A stretch of 64,000 bases of DNA, taken from the NCBI GenBank assembly GCA_903813345.2, contig CAIIXF020000010.1, positions 5,821,169-5,885,168 on the forward strand, given 5' to 3'. The DNA comes from Owenia fusiformis (taxonomy: Eukaryota > Annelida > Polychaeta > Sabellida > Oweniidae). Positions 25,301-37,300 of the stretch are shown piece by piece. A program made the position numbers and the translations under genes. The notes below the pieces were generated by a model. It was not told the DNA's origin. It saw nothing but the letters and a program-made list of their open reading frames with translations, and did no database searches. Position 1 is the first letter of the stretch. Each line of letters begins with the position of its first letter.

Positions 25301-28300
25301 TTCTCGTCACTCTGGGTTTCAAGGTAATATCCGAGATGACGAGAAATCTTGTCACTCTGGGTCATCAAGAGGTTAATGGTACAAGTAACATTTGATTGAT
25401 TATGAATAAAAAAAAACATTTTAAAAAATTGACATTTAAGTTTGAAATGCAAAATAAAATCTTACATTATTTACAAAAAATAAGAGACAAGATAAATACT
25501 TCCCTTATTGTTGATACAGGGTTTTTGGGTTTTATGTCTATAATTTGTGAATCTATTCTTTAGTTTCATCTTTTAGGGGCATGTCTTCAGGATTATAATA
25601 TTACAGTTTTTTAATTCCTCATATATATCATATACTCACGAGAGTATAATGATAAACAGAATCTACCATTATCACGCAGTCCTAACTTCGACCTTCTAAC
25701 AGCTGGGGACCAAAACGCTGCTAGAACGAGGGACTCTTTACAATAAAGTAATGCACCGACAGAAAGGCAATTTTGTTCTGCTTTTAATGGTATAAGTTTG
25801 AAGAAAACGTTGCAGTATGAGACTCGCAATCCTTGATTTTCAAGCACCTGGTAGGTCAAAAATTCAAATTAAGTGTCGAAGTTAGGACCGCATGATTATA
25901 TGACCTTATTATCCCATCCTAAGTGCTTTATAATAAAAAAAAGATTAAAAAAGGTTAATCTAAATTGAGCAGTGTATATCAAGTCAAAGTTGTATATCCT
26001 TCTCGAGAGTTGTAAACGATGAGTTTTGGTTTTATATTGCAGTTATACAATGCTATTATACAATCATATTTAGCACTTCAGGTAGGAAAACACAGCATAC
26101 ACTCATATTTCCATATTTCTTTAGTATTTTCATACTTCCTGATGTAAAGTACTAACATGGTTTCATGCAATTTTGGTGCATTTACTCGTATAAATAATTA
26201 TACATGTAAATATAATATAAATGATTGAAAATAAGGACACTTACTCTAATCCTGCACCTATAGCATATGTGTTTAGTGCCATCTGCTCTGCGTTATCATT
26301 AATGACCACCATGTAACCTCCTCGGTCATCGCACCAGGTCTCCCCATCATCGTAATTAATTTCTGTGGCCGTATGAAAGTAAGCTTTACATATGGATATA
26401 TTAACGACTAAGATATAAATGTTCAATTCTTTTTTATTCATTTTCCTGGTTTTCACTTCTTTTTTATCAGTTGATGTATCTCCAGTCTGAACTTTTATGA
26501 TAACTAATGGTATACCCTTCTAAATACAATATACATGTTATGAATCCAATAAAAACGTATGTAAATTCCTATCTAAGTGTTGTTCCTATCTAATTCCTAT
26601 CGTAGTGATATTGCAATAAGATAATCACTTGTTTCTCTCATCATTTAACTCCCAATAACTGATTCGTCAGTGATATTTTCATTGGCTTTTAATCCATCTC
26701 TGATTGGTTTCTGTTTGCGTTGATCCATTGATTAAATCGTGTTAACGTTTGTTATTGGATGTAAGCTCTGTCAATTTGCGTAATAGGTATGGGCTTCTTC
26801 AGAATATTACCATAGCGAGAAATGGAATTTTAAGTGTAGTTAAGTATTGCAGAAGACAAGGATCAATGTGACATATAGGATGCATTAATGTCATTTGATA
26901 CTCCTTTTATTTATTTATGTCTTGTAATTGCTTGGCTATTAGGAATTAGAAAATGTACATATGGATTTGATCCAGTTGTTTAACTTATATTCAGAATAAT
27001 GTTAGTCCCAGGCATGGGTTTAGAGCCTATTACACAAAATACGCACTGGCATACCAAATTTTGAAAAAAATTAAAATGTGTTAAAATGCATTAATTTATT
27101 TGCGAATTTATTGATGCTTCCTACTGTATCAACATTTAAAGTAGATAAAAACGCTTAGATTCCATCAAATAACGTCCTTGAAAACAATTTCCACGGGGGA
27201 GCATACCCCGGACCCCCCGTGATGCGCAGCCTTCGGCCACGCAATCAGGCATCCCTGAGTGTGCGTACCAACTCAAAATATAGCCCTTTGCCCATGTCAG
27301 ATACAATTGCTTTAGGAATTAGAATATACATCTCTGTATGATACCTCAAGGAACATACCAACATTGTATCTTTATTTTAAAAAACCCAAATAGCTCAATG
27401 AATCTGTGTAAATTTTAATATTATTTATTTTAGAAAAACTTGAAATCACTGCACCATAATTATTCAAAATATTCATTAATCATTTCAGAATTAATGATGT
27501 TTAATCCAGTTTTTATTTTGAGAATCTATTTCCTGTCATGATAAGAAACATGTTGGGCCTCAAAAAAAAAATTTCCTTGCTTCCTATTTTCAAAATTATA
27601 TAAATCCATGGATCAACTGTTTTTGGCACCTGGACCCATCCTATTAGAAAGGTAAAGACTATTTTTTTGAAGTATTGCTTGAAACCCCTTATTTTGCCCT
27701 TTAAAGTCTTGGAAAGTGCCTTTAATAAGAAAGAGTTAGAAATAAACTAAAAAATCATTGAAAAAATCCTTTTACATGTTATTGTCATCAACTTTTAAAA
27801 CAATTTGCCAAGTCAGCTCTATGTGAAAAAGTGTAAAACATAAGATAATTTTATTTGATAATAATGATTTGATAATGACAATGTTTTGTTTAAAGGAATA
27901 TTCCTTGCCAAACCATCTCTCTCCTCATATGGTAGCTATAACCATATATGTGCTTGCCATGTTTAGCAAAACACGCAAAAATGTTTTGATATGGTCAAAT
28001 TTGATCACTTAGAAATGTGATGCTCAATTCCAGTAAGCTGCCATCTTTTAAAATTTCACACAGGAAGTGATGTCATCGACTCTCAACTTTGCATATAGCA
28101 TTAGGTGAGGAGCTATTAAGAATTACAAAACCAGCTAAATATTCTTTTTCAACTTTGTATCTTATTTAATCCTTCTGAAAATCTCTTCTTTTATTCTAAG
28201 TTGACAAGCCCTGAAAATATTTTTGCACAGAAAGTAATGATCACTTGTCTAGAAGTGATTTTGTGCTACTTTCCTATACTGTTATGGGCAAGGTTATAGA

Positions 28301-31300
28301 AGTTGAGAGTTGATGACATCACTTCCTGCAAGAAATCTTAAAAAGATGGCAGCTCACTGCAAAGAAGCACTAGATTTTTAAATGATCAATATTGACCATA
28401 TCAAAACATTTTCCCATGTTTTGCTAAATATGGAAACGATATATATGATTATAGCTACCATATCAAGAGAGAAAGGGTCTGGCAAGGAATATTCCTTTAA
28501 ATATTTGCCAGATGTACTCTTAATCTAGTGTTTCAACCTGTGGATTTCCCCAACACTGTCAATAAAATGTTTTGTGTCTTATAGATGATAGACCCTGTAT
28601 TAAGTGTAGCAGCTGCCCTAAGTGTACAATTGCCAAGTAACTCAATGATTATGCTTTGTGTCTTATAGATGATAGACCCTGTATTAAGTGTAGCAGCTGC
28701 CCTAGGTGTACAGTTGCCAAGTAACTCAATGATTATGCTTTGTGTCTTATAGATGATAGACCCTGTATTAAGTGTAGCAGCTGTCCTAAGTGTACAGTTG
28801 CCAAGTAACTCAATGATTATGCTTTGTGTCTTATAGATGATAGACACTGTATTAAGTGGCCTTAAGTGTAGCAGCTGTCCTAAGTGTACAGTTGTCAAGT
28901 AACTCAATGATTATGCTTTGTGTCTTATAGATGATAGACCCTGTATTAAGTGTAGCAGCTGCCCTAGGTGTACAGTTGCCAAGTAACTCAATGATTATGC
29001 TTTGTGTCTTATAGATGATAGACCCTGTATTAAGTGTAGCAGCTGCCCTAGGTGTACAGTTGCCAAGTAACTCAATGATTATGCTTTGTGTCTTATAGAG
29101 GATAGACCCTGTATTAAGTGTAGCAGCTGCCCTAAGTGTACAGTTGCCAAGTAACTCAATGATTATGCTTTGTGTCTTATAGATGATAGACCCTGTATTA
29201 AGTGTAGCAGCTGCCCTAGGTGTACAGTTGCCAAGTAACTCAATGATTATATTTTGTGTCTTATAGATGATAAACCCTGTATTAAGTGTAGCAGCTGCCC
29301 TGAGTGTACAATCCCCTAGTAACTCAATGATTATATTTTGTGTCTTATAGATGATAGACCCTGTATTAAGTGTAGCAGCTGCCCTAAGTGTACAGTCACC
29401 AAGTAACTAAATGATTATATTTTTGTCTTATAGATGATAGACCCTATATTAAGTGTAGCAGCTGCCCTAAGTGTACAATCACCAAGTAACTCAATGATTA
29501 TATTTTGTGTCTTATAGATGATAGACCCTGTATTAAGTGTAGCAGCTGCCCTAAGTGTACAGTCGTCAAGTAACTTAATGATTATATTTTGTGTCTTATA
29601 GATGATAGACCCTGTATTAAGTGTAGCAGCTGCCCTAAGTGTACAGTCGCCAAGTAACTCAAACTAAATGATTATATTTTGTGTCTTATAGATGATGGAC
29701 CCTGTATTAAGTGTAGCAGCTGCCCTAAGTGTACAGTCACCACTAACAAGTAACTCATACTATGATTACGACTGCAAGAATAATATGAAGAACATAGAGT
29801 CTGACCATGGAGATCCCTTTACACTTCTCAGTGCATTTGATGAGTGGATACAGGTACATATACATTCGTATAATCATTTCTAGTAAAATGGTAAATCTCG
29901 GACATGTGAACAATTCACCATTGATATTCAAAGATATGACCAGAGTTGCAAATCCCGGTTGTATGGTCGTAATTTTACGACTTTTTTTCAATTTATAACC
30001 AATGAATTGAAAATACTTGCCATTCGTACGAGTATGACGTGGTCCTGAAACTCGTAGTATTAAATTCCCGATATATGACCGAATTTCAATATCAGGACAT
30101 TAATTTCTTACTATACAATGCATCAAATGTGTATAAATAGCGAGGAAGAGCTATGAATTCGTTCTTATGTGTAACGTCTGGCCTAATTTGTGGTAGTGTG
30201 GATGTTGTTATTAATCAGACCAGGTTACTTCGTAGGATACTTGGTACACGTTAAATGTACGCATGAATAAAGAGACACAATATTTAATATAAAATTAACA
30301 ACATATATTCTGGCTTCATCCGCCTCAAAATAATACAACACAAATCGACAATTGATACTAAGTTTCAGTTTCAGAGGTACTAATTATAAGTCCTTTATGC
30401 AATTATACTTGTATATTTATCTATATATAAAAGTGTTCATCACTAATATAGTTTTTCATCAGCTGAGCGAAGCATATTCTAACTCCACCAAGTTGAAGAT
30501 ATCTAAGTTCATCAAATGAGTTGTGAATATTCTAAATCTATCAACTGAAGATGCATGGAATCTGCTGAGTTCTTCAGATTAGCAATGAATATTCTAAGTC
30601 CCTCAAGCTGGTAATATTCTAAGTTCATCAAGTTGTAGATGCAGGAAATCTACAAAGTTCCTCTAGGTAGAGATGAATATTCTAAGTCCCTCAAGCTGGT
30701 AATATTCTAACTTCATCAAGTTGTAGATGTAGAAAATCTAAGTTCCTCTAGCCAGCTATGAATATTCTAAGTCTCTCAACATATGCGTGAATATTCCTTA
30801 AGTTCCTCTGGGCATCAAACTCCAGGCAACTATGGTGAATATTGGCTAAGTCCCTCAATATATGCGTGAATATTCCTTAAGTTCCTCTGGGCATCAAACT
30901 TCAGGCAACTATGGGGAATATTGGCTAAGTCCCCCAACATATGCGAATAATCCTCTAGATTATATCCTCTAAGTGCATCTACCTAAAAATCTGCTAAGTC
31001 CATCTACAGGTGTGTTGAATCTTTCCAAGATCCTCGAAATACCTCTGGGTAAAATCCTCAAAGTCCCTCAACGGGTTTGTCGAACAGTCTATGGCATGGG
31101 CCATTTTCCACCGCTGTATGGGTCAGTTGTAAAATGGCCCGACCTAGTAACCTACATGCATATTTCTCTGTAATTAATCAAAATTAAGGATTAAAGATGG
31201 CATGATACTCTAGCTCATTTGAATATCTACACACCAGTGTCAGTCTCTTTTTTGACGTCCATATCAATATGGAGCAATAGCAATGTGAAGAATTTGGGAA

Positions 31301-34300
31301 GTTTTCTTAATTATCTCAATTTCTCATGAACCATTTTTTTTAAAAATAGGATCATAACGTAATTTAATATCTTGGCATCAAGTTTATTTGATTCATTTGA
31401 GTGACCAAAAAGCTTAAAGGGTAAAAAATCAAAGTGATCACGGCCTTGTGATTTCCAATATTTGATAAAACATTTTTTCACCCAGACTAGGTCATGACCT
31501 ACTCGGCCATAATCCAACCCCATTAAAGATTGATATGTACAAATTACTTAATCAAGTGCCATTAATCTGCTAGTATAGTGTCTTTGTGGTACAGAAGATG
31601 TTAGCATATAATATTGAGCAGTTCACATACTTTGTAATATTAAAATTGTTGAAATAAGACTAAAAGATTTGCAGTTCTGATATGTCAGTTCACAAGTTCT
31701 AGTTAAACAAGGGGGGGGGTATAGCATTCTACTACAAGAGTACAATGTGACACAGTTTACAAGATCTATAGAACGATATTAACTATTTTTAACCTCACAC
31801 CTTTCCTACTATTTTTCCATCTGATAAAAGTGCTTTGGCATTTAATCATTTTTATAAGAACATATGAGGATATGCTGAATTTAATTGTGATAAGACAATA
31901 TGTGTGAAATTGAATAAAGCAGTAAATACGAATTATTACGTTTTGACATATTTCATATGTAGAAACTGCTATGTATATTATTTTTATCCCTCTATTATTC
32001 ATTTACAATTGACTTGTTTCTTTCACCATTATTCAATGTGATTTTATTTCAAAAATAACGTTGTCTAATAATAATAATATGTTGTCTTCTGATAGCTTGT
32101 ATTCTAAAGCTTCGTTTTTCTAAAAATAATTATACTTGTACATACAGAATGCATAATTCATTTACTCAATGGACTTTTATATTGAAGGTGTTGAAATTCA
32201 ACATCATAATATATTAGTAAACATAAGCCAAACATAAGTATGTGCTAAAACAATAGTCACTAAAACTAAAATAGAAAGATTTTTTAATGGATATATTGGT
32301 GTTATATACTGTACGATCAACATAACAGATAATAATCAACTTATCCATTCTCATTTACTTTGCACAAGTCATCGGTGATGAGCAAGAAAAGGCTGCAAAC
32401 AATCATATTCAACAAGAAATACAGATTTGTTTGACTTCCAACCCCATCACAATGGTAAATGCACTATATGTATACTTCAAAAAGAAAGGCAATGTACAAA
32501 TGTTTAGATTCCATAGAACTAAAAACCCCGATAGATGCTTATTTGTTGCCTCAATCTAATCACAAAAACAGAGATAAACAGATTTATAGAATAATATTTG
32601 CAAGAAATGACTTGTTAACAGTGATAAGATGAAAATATGTACACATTATCAGAAGAAATGAAATCATTTCCAAGTGAATCTCTATTAAATTCAATGAATG
32701 ACATTTCTATTATATCATACTGCAAAGGAGATTGTCATTAGAGAGATTTCGTACATCGTGAAAGTACAACTTATAACGTATACTTATAAGTAAACGTACA
32801 AGGTGTTTCATAATGTGGGCTTTTCGTCAGGAAAGATCTTCTCGGACTGTAATAAATACCTGTAAAGGTCAAAGGGATGCCATTTGTACTTTCTTGAATT
32901 GTAGCATGTTTAGTTGATCCAAATATGTTTGTCTAGAATAAAATAGGCTCATATATAGTACATAATGTTATAGACCCATCTCTTCTCAAATTGACTTTTT
33001 GGAGATGCTCGTTATGAAACACCCTGTATGTCATTTGTTGAGCTTCTGAATGGGTCGTTTCCAGGAATCGCTAGAACCTACTGGTTTGATTGGTGTTTCA
33101 AATTGATGGTTAAGGTATTTGATTGGATATTGTTCCTATTCAGTCAATTAATTTTTTAAAATGCTTGCGGTCAATTGTTCCACACACATGTAGGTAAAGC
33201 TTTATACGGAGATGATCCAACTGTATACGTTTATCATCTACGTATTTATACCGTTTGTAAGTTCATTGAACTTATACTGATCATGAAAACTTTGAAATAA
33301 TTTTATGTAATGACTCACTTTAAAGGATAATGACTCACTTTAAAGGATCGTGTTTATAATACACTATAATTACTATGACACGGAAGCAAGCATTTAATTA
33401 TAATGTGCATAATCTACACGTGCAGATGACAGTGCATTCACAGTCTCTAGTTGATGGAGCTTTTCTATATCGGGAATAGTTATGTTCCATTAAGTACAAT
33501 TTAAAATTGATTTTAGTAAATATAATAGTTCGACAAGACCCTTTAAGTTATACGTATACGTATAAGTTGTACTTTCACTTATGTGCGAAATCTCTCTATT
33601 CTGCCCCTAAAATGGTTATAATTTTGGAAAGATTGTTGTTAATGACAATTTATTGGCCCTTTGTTATTTTTGACAAATATGGAAAAAGTGCAGATATTCT
33701 GGGATTAGTAAGAGAAAAACGCTTGAAAGTTGCGTGTAGGTGGGCATGTAGGTTCCTTGGGATTTCTTCCATAACAAAGGCATGACAACAATACATATGC
33801 ATACATGTAGTTAAATCTATCCTTTTGGTCTGGGATGACCTTCGTTTTTATATGAGGAAGGCCCTTCATTTAAAATATTGATACCCGAGATAGATGATAC
33901 TTCCAAAATTTTGTATGAATATACAACTATTGCAATTTTACTGTATAACTAGATTCAACAATATTGAAATATTCATGTACTAGGAGTAATCTACACTCAA
34001 TTTGTATAATCGTGTTTTGTTTAATTGAGTGAATCAGGTCGGGCCATTTTACAATTTTAGTTAAGGTCATGGAATTAGGTCATTTGGGCCTTTCTCCCAT
34101 GGAAGCTATGACCTAAATATGAGGTGGAAAATGGCCCATGCCATAGACTGTCGAATCTGCCTAAGATCCTCTAGGTACATCAGGGTAAAATCATCTAAGT
34201 CCCTCAATATATGTGATGAAAATCTTCTAAGTCCATCAGATATATTCGTAGAATTAGCCTAAGTCCATCAAGCGTCAATCCCTGGAGGCACACAGGTCTG

Positions 34301-37300
34301 TCCTCTCTCAGTTCCAGCTAGAAAAGTGCCTGCTGAGTCACCTGGTCGTCTCTATTTATACCCCAGACATGTATGTAACATGTACTAGGTTTTGCACACG
34401 AACCTATCAAGTGATTAATGGGCTGATGCAATACCTGGCCAGTCACTAGAATTCCAGGCAGGACAACACTATTGCAGAATAAATAACTATGATGCAATGA
34501 TGACATCACTTTTACAAAATAATTGGCTTCACCTAGCAGTCACGATCTCCGTTGTTTAACACAAAACGACACATATCCTGTAATTAACTAGCTAGATTAA
34601 GATATAAACTAAATAAATATAACAAAAACCAATCATCATTGGCTCTAAATATGGCAAAATTGCAAGGAAAAACGAGTAATTGAATGTAGGTCAAAAGAGC
34701 TCTCTAATAGGAGGTGAGAAAATGTACACAAACGGAAACAAAATAAATCTCCCAGAAAAGAGTAGTTTACACAATTCCCAGTACACCTAAAGTCTTCTAT
34801 ACATACATGTAAGTATATAAGCTGTCAACTGTGACTGGGAAACACTTTCCTACTGTCTAAACTGTCTGAACTACTAGAAAACGGTACTGGACTCCAGAAA
34901 TGAAATAAATGAAATTTTGAAAAGTTGAAAATTTGTTACATATGTTTTCAATTACCTCGTATCTCGATTTCACTTCTTCGCAACGTGGAGTGTTGATAGC
35001 AGACTCACGATTTCAGGTAGATGGTAATACCCGTTCGTAAGTTTCCTGCATCATTGTTCTTAAATTGAGTGCATTAGCAGTATGACGGATGTAGATATTT
35101 AAAAATCAAGCCATCTCTAAGTCGAAAAAGTTAGTAGTTCGGAAGTACTTTGGGATTATGATAACACAAGATAAACGTTTTGGTGATAGCACAGCATGCA
35201 AATTATGTGAAACAGCAATCCCATTTTCAACAGGTTCGTTTTATTAGATTTTAATTGACGTTAAAAGTGAAACTGAAACTACCTTCATAGTTCAAGTATC
35301 AAAATAATGCTTAGGGTACTGAGAATCAACTAAAGTTGAAAAATGAGATGAAATGTACACAAACTCAATGGCTATGACCAAATAAAAACGTTCATAAATA
35401 ACTAATATTGATATAAACATAAAGGACACTAAATATATAAGCACTAGTGCCAAAGGGAAAGGACCAAAAGTTTTAATGGAACTTAGCAAGAAAAAGCAAA
35501 CTCTAAGTGCATACTAGTCAAGAAAATGTATACTAATGGGTTTAAAATTTTGAAATGCCCTGATAAATTTTGACGATCTTTTAGTGGTTATTACAATCTT
35601 TTAGTGATGATTAGTCGCAGTGCAACCTTTATGATATTTGTTATACTTTCCTGGCTTTTTAAAAGGTTTGTGCCCAGAAAATTCAAAATGGCTGCCTAAC
35701 AGGAATTCTCTGTTACTTAGAGGTTTCTTTTTAAAGTATGATGACATGATGCTTTATTAGGTCTAAAATATATTGTCTTTATTATTTGTGGTTTTGAAAC
35801 TCTTAAAGGGTGACGCATATCGTTTAGCAAATCGAACGCTCGTTTCTGGTGTTGCTCACCGTTTAGTATAAAAGGCCCGATCCCGGAATAATACTCAAGG
35901 GTTCACAGGTTCGAGGTCGTTGTGTCAACACCTCTAACTGTTATATACAGTGTTTTTCCTAAGCAAATATAAATCACAGGACCGATGGACTGGCAATATC
36001 AAAATTTCAACCAGTCCAGGCTAAGCATCATCAGTCATCTGGACCTGTAACTTCTGCTACATCACAGGTCCAAGTGAAAACCAACCAGTCCTTAAAATAT
36101 TAAAGTTACTTCGAATTCAGAACTATATGTATTGGCACTTACCTAAAGGATAACTACGTATGATTTACATGTATACCATTAATACTATGTGTGTGTGTTA
36201 GACAGTATAGTTCATAATAAAGATATTATATAAAAGATTCATTCTTTAAAAAATTAATAGAGTTACCGGAAATTACTTTTGCTACACTGAACGAAAACAA
36301 ATGTAGTTTGTATCTTCACCCGGGATTGTTTAACCTCCATTTATCCTACTCGATCAATTTATGAATCCCCATATAATTTCTCGTTATAATTATATTTATT
36401 TAATAGTTAGTGGACGGTAATGAAGTCCCCGTTTTGGAATTCCCGGTTAATTTGCTTCCATAATCAGAAATTTTACATCGAACGAAATACCATATGGTCA
36501 CTACCCACAATTCATTTCGACCAATCAGAAAACAGTTTTTCGAAGTTATTGATAGATTATGCTACGCAATTTATCCTCGTTTGCAGACCTGAAACTAAAA
36601 AAATATTTCAAAAAATCCTGTCTGTTTTAAAGATTTTCGATGTGATAATGAGTAAATCTTGAGTAAATGAAGTTCAACGATCGGACTAATGTTTGAGGTA
36701 AGACTTTGGTGCATATCTTAGCCATCGGACTTGGACGGTCTTGTGCACTGGTTGGTTGGAATAAATCGTCAGTCCTGGGTCAACATTATCGGAGATGTCC
36801 CATGGTCCGACGCTTAGGAAAAACACTGGTTATATAGCATACCGTAAGTATATTATAGATCGTCACACATTTATAAAAGAGTGATTTTTATTTTGACAAA
36901 TCAATTCCACATTTATGGGTGAAGTTTCAGGATCTTCTATTTGTGTATAATAAGGAAAAATTGGCATCTGAATTTCCCCATAACGTAATAGCACACAGCT
37001 TGGCATATGAAATATCCTACAAATGAAACAAAGCAAGACAAACCAGTTTCTAATATGAGGATTTATATTGGCTGTTGTACATGTATTCTTTGAACGCAAT
37101 CACTCTTTGGATAACGTTTTCAAAATCATTATAAACGGATTACTTTATCTCAAAGACAATTTCAATAAACTGGATTTTACAGAACTCCCCTTATTTCTTA
37201 AAAATGGACTGATCCAGTTGATTCGCCTGGAGCCGCCATATTGTTTTTATACGGGATGCTAATCGGAACCCTTTAAATGGTCATCAAAATGCTTAAATTG

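Larger units (their letters stand above)
31085..34150. mobile_element. 3.07-kb TIR element with 5-bp target duplication TCGAA
   Basis: Left terminus CAGTCTATGGCATGGGCCAT and its perfect inverted copy bound the element. A subterminal GTAAAATGGCCCGACC is also inverted. TCGAA lies immediately outside both ends (31080-31084 and 34151-34155). It splits a minisatellite that continues on both sides. No transposase ORF was found. A 5-bp duplication with this terminus does not fit a superfamily I can name with confidence. Confidence 0.85.

Noticed and set aside
28533-28907. 124-codon minus-strand ORF of near-identical repeats
   Set aside because: It is the antisense of the 84-bp exon 13 acceptor array.
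33507-33785. Possible transposase ORF in the 3-kb element
   Set aside because: It crosses the right end of a nested element and shows no transposase motif.
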